From Zhengitettix transpicula (lineage: Eukaryota; Arthropoda; Insecta; Orthoptera; Tetrigidae), in assembly GCA_037074705.1 (NCBI GenBank), contig CM073594.1:76943009-77007008 (forward strand): 64,000 nt of DNA. The letters run 5' to 3'. Positions 11,548 to 22,242 of the stretch are shown here, in pieces; positions within the stretch are counted from its first letter, which is position 1; every line of letters starts with the position of its first letter. Both the position numbers and the translations under genes were made by a program. The notes beneath the pieces are model-generated. The model was not told where the DNA came from, did not search any database, and was given only the letters and a program-made list of their open reading frames with translations.

Positions 11548-11893
11548 TAACCTTATCCACGTGGTGGAAACTCCCCTTTAATAGCATAGGAAGGGATTTC
11601 AAAGGGGGGATGCTGATGGGTAGAGGAAGGTCGACATGGATTAACTAGCGCCCCGGAGCTGTAGTTTAAGGATCCTACCCGGAATTCGCCTAAAAGTATT
11701 GCAGGACAAACCCTAGAAAACCATGCATCAGGTAGGTCGGGCATTGGTTACTTGCCCCACGCCGTTCCGATGGCGGGAAGGAGGTTTTCTGTGGGAACGC
11801 AGCATTCCATTCTCCGTGCCTCGACCAGTTTAGGAGGCAGCTGGCCGACTGTTCCAACGGGAACAATCGAAACAGGCCGAGGTGCTTGCGCGA
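11548..11893 (-). mobile_element. Family R retroposon, copy a (old, internally deleted)
   Basis: Reads as the reverse complement of the family R consensus: CTCCCCTTTAATAGCATAGG at the 3'-end side, then GGATCCTACCCGG, CATCAGGTAGGTCGGGCATT and GTTTAGGAGGCAGCTGGCCG. The poly(A) end is eroded. The 5' part has lost the segment between the GGAACA box and the AACAGGCCGAGGTG box. The sense frame encoding MPDLPDAWFSRVCPA, shared with other copies, is still open. Confidence 0.75.
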
Positions 11894-12222
11894 TGAGACT
11901 TCATGTTGCAAATATGATATAGACATAGCAGCGACAGACTCACCTCTTGTCATGTCGTCTTAGAGCACACTTATCACACTCGATCGCTGGTAGTACAATT
12001 CTCTCCTGTTCTACATACTACTCCTTGACTAATCTTAAACATGCCACTAAACAGCAAAGCGGCATTCTTTTATTACAATACTCTTCTCCCCTCTCCTCAC
12101 TCAGACCTAAATTCTAAAAAGAGTTTCTTAGTCAGGACAAATACTATCATATGCAAATGTGTACAAAATTACAATGATATTGATTTTGTGGTTTCTGATA
12201 TATTGCCAAAAAAGCTTTTATA
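11894..12222. other. No recognised feature
   Basis: Unassigned sequence between family R copy a and the TIR transposon. Confidence 0.4.
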
Positions 12223-12874
12223 TACAAGGTGTTTCAGAATTCCTATTAAAGATTTCTAGAGGTTGTAGAGGGAACTTAGTAGATAAAGTTTTGATAAGGA
12301 ACCCAGTTTGAAGATCGAGTAGGTAGGCAAACAAAACAATATCAATGTCTTATGTTTACAATCAGTTCTGCTGAGTCGGCGTTCACATCAGTTTTCCATT
12401 CAGTCATTGATGAGTGCAGGACGAGACGGTACAGGATGGTAGAATACATGTCTGATAATTACACAGAGATGTTGATAATTAACGGCGAACGTAATGGTTG
12501 AGCCGTACAACGCATATATCAGGAACGTTTTCCCCATCGCATACAATTTTTGTCAGAATACAACAACGGCTGCGACAAACAAGGTACACTTCAAGCTGTG
12601 CTGCCTGTACTGTCTGGTCCTGCACTGCCCAATGACAACTGATCTGAACGCCGACTCAGCAGAACTAATTGTAAACAATAGACACACAGGGTATCAGCAG
12701 TCGCTCTCAGCCCATTTGGTTTTCTTACCGTGAAGTGGGAGATTTGAAATCGAGTAGTTCTTCAAACTTATTTTGCATCCAAATCGTACATTTCTTGACA
12801 CGGGTTCCTGATTAAAAGTTAATCTACTAAGTCCCCTCTACAAGTCTTTTATATTAATTCTGAAACACCCTGTA
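12223..12874. mobile_element. TIR DNA transposon, non-autonomous, DUF4817-like remnant
   Basis: The ends are inverted copies: CAAGGTGTTTCAGAATT at the left, and AATTCTGAAACACCCTG at the right. The inverted match continues through GACTTAGTAGAT...GGAACCC to an inner block (GTTCTGCTGAGTCGGCGTTC at about 12366, inverted at about 12645), so the TIRs are about 200 bp with a gap. TATA borders both ends, consistent with a TA or TATA target duplication. At 12436-12570 (+) the translation MSDNYTEMLIINGERNG, stop, then IYQERFPHR fits the N-terminal helix-turn-helix of DUF4817 proteins found with transposases. An internal stop and lack of a catalytic domain make it non-autonomous. Confidence 0.65.
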
Positions 12875-13254
12875 TAACCCTACTACTCAGCGCGACCGTC
12901 ATGTCCAATGATTTTTCTGAAAGTTTTCGATTCAGCATTTTTTAACATAAAACAAATATTAATAATTACAGACGGTTCTGTAATAGGTAGCAATTTCCTT
13001 TCTTATTTTGAGAGCATACTGAAAATTGTGGATTTGCCAGTCTTTCTTGTTTCCCAAATAAGTAATTGGATCAGGTACACTTAAATTTATAAAGTCAGGT
13101 ATCGGTTCTTTGCATTCCAATCAGATCGATGGTTTAGTTGTGACAACCTGCTTTCTCTTTGTGCTGCACTTTAACTTTCACTCAATTCTTCTAGTCTCAT
13201 TCCTGGAACAGGTCATGCGTCGGAAATAGAAATAAATTCTCTAAAACCTTTATT
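12875..13254. other. No recognised feature
   Basis: Unassigned sequence. Confidence 0.4.
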
Positions 13255-13320
13255 CTGTAACAAATTAGTTTACTGCCGACCGTTTTGGAGTCATCAGCAC
13301 TTCAAATATGACAAACTGCA
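13255..13320 (-). repeat. Penelope-type 3'-end motif, CTGATGA variant
   Basis: On the minus strand GTGCTGATGACTCCAAAACG is followed by GTCGGCAGTAAACTAATTTG. The CTGATGA plus AAAACG(GTCGGCAGT) arrangement resembles the 3' ends of Penelope-like elements, but stem II and the GAAA strand are damaged. The downstream plus-strand frame (HFKYDKLHQIENNK...) is not confidently identifiable. Confidence 0.35.
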
Positions 13321-13616
13321 TCAAATCGAAAATAACAAATGTCGTAAATTTGACAATCAATTTCTACCACTTCTTCCATCTAAATTTCGTAACTTAATCA
13401 GATATACCATTCGATGCAGAATTTTATGCTCTACAGTTTTTTACTGAAGATTATTTTCAATAGAATGCTTCATGCTTTTGTTATTAGCGAAAAAATGAAA
13501 AAAGGTGCAATATTTCTATGTTTTTTGGCCACAGAAAATTGTCCGGAGGCTGTTCGAATTGGTAAACTTGATTTTTCACTAATTGCCACAACATATAGAA
13601 GTTGGGAAAAAATACC

Positions 13617-13640
13617 CCATATATATATATATATATATAT
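13617..13640. repeat. (TA)n tract at the right (3') end of family A copy 2
   Basis: Pure AT run that passes directly into TATTGTAATAATTAATTAA, the inverted end of a family A element. Confidence 0.9.
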
Positions 13641-14616
13641 TGTAATAATTAATTAATTAAATGATAAGTCACACATTGGTGAAGCCAAAATGTAATGTAA
13701 CTTTGGCACGTCAAAAAGGTAATGATTATTAATGAAACAATTTATGTAATAGAAATTTTTAATTGAAGGAGCATAAATAAGAAAAATTATTTAAATTGAC
13801 CAAATATTTAATTTATTCAATGCTCACAAATTTTAAATTTACAGATAAATATTCAATGCCCTTTTACGACAATCATTACGTAGTAATAACTTTTTACTCT
13901 TAATCTCAGGGTCTTGATCTAGGCCTTTTAAATAAAGAATATTATTACTCGATTTTAAAACAATCCAATTTCTGTGCCAATGCGCACTTGTCAATTTATT
14001 ACAAATCAATATTTTAAATAATTTAAAAAATACGAAATCTGACAATTATCTTTACGTTAACGTTTACAATTAATGAATTTTCAATTAAACTTACTGTTTT
14101 GTTGGTAACTGGGCAATCAATTTATACCTTGTTCCGGAACACTTTCACACACACTTTTTTACAATAGGCGTCTATTTTCACAGAATTTAACACTTCAATT
14201 GATAATTTGGCAAATTAGCTGTAACTCGAGCGCTGCTCTGCTCCGCAACAATTTCGTCAATGCGACCACGGTCCAACTCCTCCACGTTGATTTTGGTAAA
14301 CTTCAATCCGGACGAATACGGCTGTTGATTTGCAATATTTACTTAGGCAAAACTTTCATGAATATTTAACTTTACTGCTGCTGTATGTTCTCCAATACCT
14401 TTAATAATGCATTAACTGAGTATAGTCTCTGCTCGAGGTTTAACTGTTGTTCCGTCCTAGACTGAATTCCATCGCCAATTAACAACTTCTTCCTCCGTCT
14501 CAGCGCGCCATGACTACAATACATTAAACCTCGATTCTTGTGTTTAATCTGTGTGTTCATCGATAACAATTCGAGTTCAACAGTTCTCTTAATTATTTAT
14601 TGCTCTTTTAATTACC

Positions 14617-14621
<5 letters not shown>
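13637..14621 (-). mobile_element. Family A element, copy 2
   Basis: Minus-strand element bounded on both sides by (TA)n tracts. Core: GATCAAGACCCTGAGATTAA (minus, near 13905-13925), then the GTCAGATTTCG block. A donor-like GTAAGTTT is on the minus strand at 14088-14095. The 5' end reads TATTGTGGTAATTAAAAGAG. The interior is diverged from copies 3 and 6 but keeps the order of blocks. Immediately beyond its 5' end lies family B copy 1, the same arrangement as at 50165-51780. Confidence 0.6.
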
Positions 14622-14673
<52 letters not shown>

Positions 14674-14675
14674 GG
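14620..14675. repeat. (TA)n-(GA)n compound microsatellite
   Basis: About 35 bp of TA followed by about 20 bp of GA; it separates family A copy 2 from family B copy 1. Confidence 0.9.
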
Positions 14676-14734
14676 AGAGATTCACAATTTGTAATGTACA
14701 TTTTATTTAAATTTTTTCGTTTATCTTCTTCTCG

Positions 14735-15570
14735 GTGTTGCTTTGTGGCCAGAGCATTGTAAAGAACAGTCAGTGTGGCGCAAGAATGCAGAGACTTTAA
14801 TGATTGCTACGGATTATTGTCGAAAAGCGTACGCACACAGAACCTTGCCGGAAAACAGTCAGTGTGTTGTGGGAGCCCGACGAGTGTGTTTTGGGAGGCT
14901 GAGCAGAGTGTTTGGAGGGCCTGACCATGGTAGTCATGGCGAGAGTCTGTTGTGGCCAACCGGCCGATGGTAGTCGCATTCAGCATATGTATTAAAGGTT
15001 TTCTACAGCAAAACTGAGTGTGACAATACGTACGACAGTAAAGTTGGTGAACCAGTAAAGTAGAAAGGCGCCGAAATTGTTATTAAGTGAAACTATATAG
15101 CAATCACTTCTAGGACCTGTAAATAAAATAATGTTCTTCAAAATTAAAATAACCACGAGTGCACATTCCGGTACCGGAGCAGCTCTGAATAAAAATGGTA
15201 TGTACACACGTAATTTTGCAAACTTTTACGAAAATATCATTTACCACCAGATTTCTCTAGATTTGTCAGATTTTTTGTAGTTTTTGTTGTTGTTAGATTT
15301 TTTAATAAAATTTTGTTATTGTAGACTAAATTTGTATATTCCTTTGAACTTTGGGGACAATTGCAAACCACTATTATTATTAGAGGCCCTGTAAGCGGCC
15401 CTGATGTTTTGATTCTCATTAAAGCTGACGCATTTATTTAAAAACATAAAATGTAAAGAATTCAGCGTAAATAAAAATTGTATTTTAAATAATATATTGT
15501 TAAATTTGGTTTAATTTCAACGTAAAAACCTGTAAACTTTCTTCCTTTGTTTTATTTAATTTGAATACCA
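14735..15570 (+). repeat. Family B repeat, copy 1
   Basis: Matches, in inverted orientation, 50165-50840. Shared blocks in order: GGCCAGAGCATTGTA, GCGCAAGAATGCAG, a TTTACCACCAGATTT box, TATTATTAGAGGCCCTGTAA, GATTCTCATTAAAGCTGA and AAACTTTCTTCCTTTGTTTT. There is no recognisable protein. At both loci a family A copy lies just outside the GGCCAGAG end in the same relative orientation. Confidence 0.6.
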
Positions 15571-15739
15571 CATATTTTGACTGTGTAACGTGGTGGCTTA
15601 TTTTATTTAATTAATTGCGTATACTACATAATTTGGCACTCCACCCTGTGGGCTTTTTCTTTCATAAAAAAATGTTTGTCTGATTGAAAATAATGAATAA
15701 GAAAGATAGTCTCTTCATGAAATTTTATGCATTATAAAT

Positions 15740-16665
15740 CTAATCCATCCACAATTCCACTTATTTCAAGTTAAATCAAAGATTCTCCCCTTAGTCCTTG
15801 TATTGCTGAGATAGTCATGAGATATTTAGAAAATTCTTGTCTTTCTCTGTACAACCTCTTTGCTACGTCCGATGTGTACATGACATTTTTTGTATTGTTA
15901 ATACTCTCAAATCAACATTATAGTCAATACTTTCAATAATTATCATCCCAACTTACAATTCACACATGAACTTGAATTTAAACATTCTCTTAATTTCCTT
16001 GATGTCACTGTATCCCTTCACAATACTTCCATTCTCATCAATTGGTTCAGTAAACCTACATACTCTGGACGTGCTCTCAATTATCTTTCGGGTCATCCTC
16101 CAAACCAAAAGAGAGCTATGGTATACAATCTTGTAGACAGAACTACAAGTTCCATCAACACAACTGAAATATTGTCCGAAACATTTTAATCTCCAATGAG
16201 TACCCTTTAAATTTTATTATTAAACACATAAACAGCAGACTGAACAAAATTCTATATCCCCAAACACCTCAAACCAAATTTTTTCTCGTACTCCGTTATT
16301 ACAAATTTCTACATCACAAATTTATCCAAATATTCAAAAAATATAAAATATCCGTCAGTTACTGATCCACTAATACCAATTTCTATTTGATTAAAAACCA
16401 CAAGGACCCACTTGACACCTACAGCAAACATTGTGTTTTTTACAAAATCTCTTGCTCTAATAGTAATTTCTGCTACATAGGACAAACAAAAAGTTCCCTA
16501 AATACACGTATCAAGGAACATATGTCTGATATCAAACTTCCCATTGATAAACAATCTGTAGTCTCTAAACATATCATCAATTCTAAATATAAATTTGATT
16601 GGCAAAATGCTAAGATTTTAGACATGGACACCAGGTACAATTCCAGACTCTTTTCACATTAAATC
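15740..16665 (+). pseudogene. Penelope-like element: reverse transcriptase and GIY-YIG remnant
   Basis: In order: SPLSPCIAEIVMRYLEN (RT region before the catalytic box); R-C-V-H-D at 15870-15884, where the family has R-Y-V-D-D, so the catalytic aspartate pair is damaged; after a frameshift LQFTHELEFKHSLNFLDVTV, KPTYSGRALNYLSGHPPNQK and AMVYNLVDRTT, typical of the RT end. An in-frame GIY-YIG domain follows at 16387-16662, with VFYKISC, NFCYIGQTKSSLNTRIKEHM and FDWQNAKILD. Penelope-like elements use such a nuclease with an RT related to telomerase. The 5' RT is missing and several stops and frameshifts are present, so it is inactive. The GIY-YIG frame (91 aa) is the best preserved part. Confidence 0.85.
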
Positions 16666-16824
16666 AAACATCACAACAAAGAGACACAATGAAACTGAAT
16701 AATTGCTATGATCCTTTATTATTACGCTAACCCTTCGGCTCTCCCATTGTCGTTACGTTTTAGTTGCTTTTGAGTTTTGACAACTGACAAGTGTAGTTGT
16801 ATCGCTCTAGGCTCTTCTTGGCAC

Positions 16825-16876
16825 CTGACGAAGGGAACAAGGATCCCAGAAACGTTTTGTGGTATTTATATTATCA
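16825..16876 (+). ncRNA. Hammerhead-ribozyme-like motif, Penelope-like 3' region
   Basis: CTGACGA, then a possible stem II GGGA...TCCC with loop ACAAGGA, then AGAAAC and GTTTTGTGGTATTTATAT. CUGANGA and GAAA flanking a short stem is the conserved hammerhead core, and hammerheads are known in Penelope-like elements. The base pair next to the core is A-A instead of G-C, and I could not verify stems I and III, so activity is doubtful. Close copies at 2820-2875 and 1245-1282 show the block is repeated. Confidence 0.45.
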
Positions 16877-16899
16877 CTTTTTTGTCTGAATTGGCTATT

Positions 16900-17884
16900 G
16901 CATAAAGGCGGGTTTTTCCTTTGTTCAACAATGAAGACCGCGTGTTTAACCAACTCAGTATGCACTTGGAGAGCAGTCTGCTGCGAGAAACGGGACAGTT
17001 CAAACGTAAAAGTCTGAGGATCTAAAAGTCTGGAATCGGCGATTGAAAGGTGAAGGAGTCAGAATTCTGATAAAAGTCGACGGGGAGATATAATACAGGT
17101 CAGTTCACCTAGAGCAACGAACAGTAAAGTTTGCAGATATAAAGTACGAATGGCGAGATCCTGTATTTCTACATGAAAGCATGCAAATATTTTACGGAAA
17201 GATTTATTTAATAATTTGCACACGGTGAAGTAAATGGTTGCTTCACGCTGATTGAACAATTATCGCATAGAGGGGACCGACAACCACTAGCAGACCAAAG
17301 GGGGCGGCTCATCCGAGGTTCCAGATAGAAGAGGACGAGTATTTTAATCGTGTGTATTAAAATTTTCAATGAAGTGTAGAGTCTGCGTAAAAATGGTCTT
17401 TTAGTGTGGTAGTTTTCAAGATACAAGAGAGAGATCTCGTACCAGACATGACGGTCCGTGAGTAACAATACTTTTATACAAATTTGTAAACGATAATTAA
17501 AAAGGTATAGTCAGATTTCGTTCCGTTTTAATTTCGTTCAGTTTTCATTTCGTTCAGTTTTCTTGTCACTCATTTTCATATTGTTTTAGGTTAACTTTTA
17601 TATTTGAATTGTTAATTGTCAGGTTATACATTGATTTTGTTCTAATTATCAAACCCAGTTATGGCCCTGAGATAAGAGATTCGACGAATTTGATTGTAAT
17701 GATATAAGAATTGTTTGTTCAAAAATACCACGAATTAATAAATGAAAATTAAAGTTTTTGTTTTAACTGGATGGAATTCGGCGTGAAAAATAGGTATTGT
17801 ACATTGTAAATTTATCAACAATAATAAATTTGTTTTAAAGCTTAGTTAATTGATTCATTAATTAAATCTATCTAGGTGTTTATT

Positions 17885-17888
<4 letters not shown>
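16900..17888 (+). mobile_element. Family A element, copy 3 (5' truncated)
   Basis: Begins at AAAGGCGGGTTTTTCC, internal to copy 6, directly after the Penelope-like 3' region, so about 80 bp of the 5' end is missing. It is the closest relative of copy 6: GTCGACGGGGAGATATAATA, the hairpin GTGAAGTAAATGGTTGCTTC (17225), a donor-like GTGAGTAAC at 17458-17466, an acceptor-like TTGTTTTAGGTTAAC at 17582-17596, and the core ATCAAACCCAGTTATGGCCC at 17649. The 3' end TTATTACAA runs straight into a TA tract. Confidence 0.65.

Positions 17889-17923
<35 letters not shown>
17889..17923. repeat. (TA)n tract at the 3' end of family A copy 3
   Basis: Pure TA run starting at the last base of the element. Confidence 0.9.
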
Positions 17924-17928
<5 letters not shown>

Positions 17929-17989
17929 TTTGTAAAGCTTTATGTCTTATCATATCCGGGGTTTCCAACTGCACGAAGCTATTCTACAT

Positions 17990-18480
17990 CCGCGGTTCAT
18001 TAGATATTAGTATTTGTGCTAAGGCAAGCTCTCGACATTGCGCGTTCCCGCAGGAAGAACCCTGCCTCCCGAGTCCAGAGTCGCGAGTGTTGGGGATCCT
18101 GAGTTATGTGACTGCGCCGGAGTTATTACGGCGGGGGCCCTAAATCACCCCCTCCCCAACATTGAACGCGGACGAGGAAAAATCTCTCCACCCCTTTCCC
18201 CTCTTCACGTGCCCCCTCCCCCCCGGCTCGATCCCACCATCTTGAAGTGCACGACAAGTCTTTTGTTAGCGACTTAACGACTCGTAATGCCGATACACAC
18301 ATGCTAACTCCACTGCTTTACGACGTCTGCGCTCGCGACTGCGGAAAGCAATTACATTGTTGTCCTCGTGAGAGACGTCTGCCTGCCGACAGCCTGTCTC
18401 ACTGTCGTAATTAACGTGCTTCGCTCTCGCTGACGTCATCGACGCCTGTTAGCTTTAACAACTCTTTTCTTTGTCTAGAA
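17990..18480. other. GC-rich patch, possible cis-regulatory or promoter-proximal region
   Basis: The most GC-rich block in the first third of the window, with CCCTCCCC/CCCCTCC tracts, GTTATTACGGCGGGGGCC, CACGTGCC and several TGACGTCA-like sites (CTGACGTCATCGACG near 18430). The 79-codon plus frame has no domain. No TATA/initiator arrangement is obvious. Confidence 0.25.
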
Positions 18481-18714
18481 ACTCAAACATTTTCTTATCA
18501 GCTACCGGACACGTACAAGTTGTTCTCTGTTGGACGCCGGCATCTCATTCTCATGTATACTTCTCGACTACATGGCCAGCATCTCTTTTTCATTCATAAC
18601 ACGCTCACGCACATTAAACATTGCCACTTACTTTTTGTCCTTATACTGTTCCAAATTTGTAGTGTATCATAGAAATCGGCATTGGGCAATTTTCCGGTTT
18701 ACTCACCCGCCATC

Positions 18715-18880
18715 TTGTATATAATAAAAAAGGATGTATATTTGTATGTATGTATGTATGTATTTACGTTGTTCTTTATACAAATTTTATCGCGTGGACA
18801 GAATTCAACAAAAATTGGTATATATATTCTGCCAAAATCGAGAACCGGTACTGTGGGGGTGAGAAACCCCTAGAATAAAC
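18715..18880 (+). mobile_element. Helitron-like non-autonomous element, 5' part
   Basis: TATAATAAAAAAGGATGTAT, (TATG)n, ACAAAAATTGGTATATATAT and GTGGGGGTGAGAAACCCC follow the layout of related copies at 36055, 57430 and 20008 (short start, TGTATGTATG run, 'CAACAAAATTTGGTACA'-like box). The downstream boundary is unclear. Confidence 0.4.
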
Positions 18881-20000
18881 GTGTAAATAATTATAATTGA
18901 AATAAGTTACGAATTAGTGTTAAATTACTGCGCGAGACGATGACGTCATAAGTTTTCAAGACATTGACGCATCCTAAATATAGTTCCGTATTTCGTAATG
19001 AAATAAAGCAGAAATATTTTGATTGAATAAAAAGTAAAATTTTTTCCAGTATTACTCCATCGAATAGTAATAAAAAACAATACGAAACACTTTACCATCC
19101 TTGCGCAAAGTTAATTTGGAATAGTTAATTATCCCGCTATCTTTGATAAAGCCAATATGGCGCCTTATAATACATTCAAATGTGTGTCGGTCGAGATTTA
19201 TAAAATTTCATAATATAACGTACTATTGTATCTTGTATAATATTTCAGAAGATAATAAGATTTGTCTAAGGTACGACTGCTGAATTATATGTTTGTAACT
19301 ATAAAAGTATTGAAAATGACGTACGGAACTCCGAAAGTTTTTATGGTCGTTATTCAATTAATGCACTATCAGTCAAAGGTATGTACAGAAATAGGAACAT
19401 TTAAATTGAATTAAAAGTACAATTAATTATACTTTACGCAACGTATTTCTATAAATTTGTATAAATGTAAACAAATTATTGCGTGCAATTTGTGTCGTGA
19501 AACAAAAATTTGAGGTTAGGATAGCAATATTTGTTTTCCATTTTTGGGAACGACGTTATAGATGTTCAATTTCTGAGAAATGAAGCTGAGCAAAAATATT
19601 TTGATTGAATAATAAGTATAATTAAATCTACCAATACCACATCGAGTGATAAATATAATTTATTATGAAAGGTTATACAATCCATGGCATTAATTTTCTT
19701 TTAAATAACTTGACTTTTGACGTGTAATATTTAACGGGATCAGGGACCAATATGTTTCCCAATTATATCTTAAAATACGCACTGGAAGATACATAGAATT
19801 ATGATAAAAACAATACTTAAATGTTCAAAATTGATATTTTTTTATTGAAGACAGCGTATTTCGTAATGTTTTGCATTAATTTTATACAATGCTCCCAACT
19901 GCAGATTGCTAAAACCACAAAATAGTTTAATTTCAGATGGAAAAATTATATTTCTACAAATTTAATAATTGTTTTAAATAGTGTATGTATATCTATCTAT
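18881..20000. repeat. Diverged sequence with a 582-bp-spaced direct repeat
   Basis: AGCAGAAATATTTTGATTGA at 19007 recurs as AGCAAAAATATTTTGATTGA at 19589 with matching flanks (a cATCGA-type box about 40 bases later in each). GTATTTCGTAATG recurs near 18988 and 19857. It may be the body of a Helitron-like element or two related insertions. Confidence 0.4.
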
Positions 20001-20007
20001 CTATATA

Positions 20008-20312
20008 TATTATATAAAATTGTCTTATACGGGTATGTATGTGTGTATACATGTGGGTATGCATATGGGAACATATGATTTTTGCGTGCAATAAATACTT
20101 TTTGATTATCGCACATTTGTGGGGGTGGTCATCTTCTAACATGTAAAAATGACCAATATATTTGGTCAGTGACTTAAACACCTTCAGCATGGGAGGTGAG
20201 CACATTTAGGGATAGGGTTCGAGGAGCGTTACATAAAAATAGCGCAAAAGCAACCGAAATTGGAGTGAATCGGGACATCTCGGGCAACGCCGGGCACCCA
20301 GCTAGTATATTA
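20008..20312 (+). mobile_element. Helitron-like non-autonomous element, complete short copy
   Basis: Starts TATATAAAATTGTCTTATAC with a TATGTATGTGTG run and ends CTCGGGCAACGCCGGG CACCCAG CTAGT. The last segment can fold as a 5-bp hairpin (CTCGG/CCGGG, loop GCAACG), seven bases before CTAG then T. This is the Helitron 3' layout (hairpin then CTRR, insertion before T). The block GTTACATAAAAATAGCGCAA...GCAACCGAA is shared with the minus-strand copy at 37983-38640. Confidence 0.55.
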
Positions 20313-21100
20313 ATAAGTTGACATGGCAACTGTTCCGTCTAAAATTTAAATAGTGTTTTATTAGATACAAATTCCACTTTAGGCATGAAACGACTTAAAT
20401 GTCTGATAGGGGGGTGGTAGGGGTGAATCTGAGTGAAGGACTTACCAAGCAGAGCCCACTTTGTACGTCACGGTGCCTGAACAGACGAGACCCCGATTCC
20501 TCCCCGTCGTATTGGTAAGACGTGCACACCTTCCTAACCTTAGCAACAACAATAAAAATAAGTAATCCTAAAACCATATTCAATTAATCAAAGTGCTCAA
20601 CGATTAATAGCCTCAAATCAACCGGACCGGTTCCAATTTTTTACAAAAGTAATTCTTTATTCCAAAAAAAACGGGCAATGGTTTATAATTTAATTGATTA
20701 ATAAAATCGTTTATTTCACCTAAAAATCCGAAAAAAATATTTAATCTAATTTTTTTAATTCCGAATTCTTTATTTTCGTTTTTTCAACAAATGTATTAAA
20801 TCTAGATATAAATAAATTAAAACTTCTGATGAATAACCTATCAGAACATCTTTAAAATTTTTTATCTCATTTAAAGAGCATAAAACTTAAACTGTCCGAA
20901 TTATTCTAATCTTTCATGATCAATTTCGTCCAACCCTAGCATGGACAACGAACGCACATTAAAGTTTTCATAATAAGTTGAACTATTCACACCATATCGA
21001 TGTCTAAAAATTCGTTGATATTTCACTTATGATGCAAGATGCTACCAGGACCAAATTTAAATCATCTGCAGGCACAACAAAAGTAAGAATAAATGCTAAA
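20313..21100. other. No recognised feature
   Basis: AT-rich; a 62-codon minus frame at 20395-20583 has no recognisable domain. Confidence 0.4.
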
Positions 21101-21104
21101 ACTA

Positions 21105-21690
21105 AGTATATAGATAGATTTATTCTCCATTAGCCCTCTTATGAGGAAATAGGATTCGTCACAAAGGTTTCATAAGGACATAGATAATAAAAGTTTCTAA
21201 ACACAATAGACATAAAAAGGAATGAATATTAAAAGTAATAATTAATAAGTTACACAAAAAAGTTCAAATTAATAAGGCACTGTTCACATTTCCAAACACT
21301 TTCAGATACACGCACTCGACACTTACCACTTCCTGGTATTCATCTCCTGTCGCTAGGTACGGAGGGATGTCGTTATAGATATAGATATTTATTAAAACAG
21401 AAAGCAGAGGCAGGAAAACAACCAAAAGGGGAAAACTGGACGCAGTATTTACATATTTGTAATTACATATTCGGCAATTTTGTAGACAAGGCAATTCAGT
21501 TAATGTGAGGCCGATTCAAAAACTCGTGTTCGGAGTAATAAGTTCCATTTACAAGAAAAGTTTTACATTCCTTGACGAATGAGTTATATTTGTTGATGTT
21601 CTTTTCATGTTCAGGAAGGCTGTTAAACAGTACGATACCGGAATAAAACATCAAATGGAAAAGAACAGGACTGGTGAAATATATTGGAAG
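21105..21690 (-). pseudogene. CR1/Jockey-type LINE, C-terminal end and 3' UTR
   Basis: Minus-strand translation of 21513-21690 gives FYSGIVLFNSLPEHEKNINK, then YNSFVKECKTFLV...YYSEHEFLNR. This is the usual C-terminal tail of CR1/Jockey-type polyproteins (a 'G..LFN.LP' motif, a spaced F-K, then YY...EFL). About 350 bp of 3' UTR follow, ending GACGAATCCTATTTC...GGGCTAATGGAGAATAAA and (TCTA)n at about 21110. The same 3' terminus occurs at 47605-47670 on the minus strand. The reverse transcriptase is missing: 5' truncation. Confidence 0.65.
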
Positions 21691-21927
21691 GAGTTTGTTA
21701 AATTTGTATCGTATAGAAATATATTTTCTAAACTGTCATTATTAAATTGTTCTAGTTATATTTTACTGTAGTTTCAATAAATGAATCACGATATGAAAAT
21801 AAAATTCACGAGTTTGTTAAATTTGTATCGTATAGAAATATATTTTCTAAACTGTCAATTATTAAATTGTTCTCTTATATTTTACTATAGTTTTAATAAA
21901 TGAATCATGACAAGAAAATAAAATTCA
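21691..21927. repeat. Tandem duplication, 2 x about 119 bp
   Basis: GAGTTTGTTAAATTTGTATC at 21691 is repeated at 21810, and both units run in parallel to AAATAAAATTCACGA with only a few mismatches and single-base indels. The high identity marks it as much younger than its surroundings. Confidence 0.9.
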
Positions 21928-22010
21928 CGATGAAAATACATTCCAATTGATTTTACTGAAGTATCTGGTCGGGAACGAATCTGATCGTTTCTAGTTATTT
22001 ACAGGCTTTA

Positions 22011-22242
22011 CATTGGAACAGCCGGCCATCTGCCTCCTAAACTGGGAGTGGGATAAGTATCAAGTTGTCGACCTACCTGATGCAGGTTTTATATGGTTTT
22101 TCCTGAATCACTTTTCGGCGAATACCGGGTAGGATCATAAAACTACAGCCCGGGGGTCCTAGTTAACCCTTATATACCTTGCTTTTTTCCCTCCAGTCAC
22201 TTTCCTATGCTAGTAAATACCCTCATGTGTCCTCTAAAAAAC
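22011..22242 (+). mobile_element. Family R retroposon, copy b (old, 5' truncated)
   Basis: Contains CATTGGAACAGCCGGCCATC, CGACCTACCTGATGCAGG, ATACCGGGTAGGATCATAAA and GCCCGGGGGTCCTAGTTAAC, ending CCCTCATGTGTCCTCTAAAA. It is more diverged than the other copies and has an internal deletion near its 3' end. Confidence 0.7.

Noticed and set aside
14735..15570. Family B as an LTR of a retrovirus-like element
   Set aside because: There is no TG...CA ends, primer-binding site or polypurine tract; copies are inverted with respect to their flanks.
18038..18277. 79-codon GC-rich frame as an exon
   Set aside because: Low-complexity proline-rich reading of a C-rich tract without splice signals.
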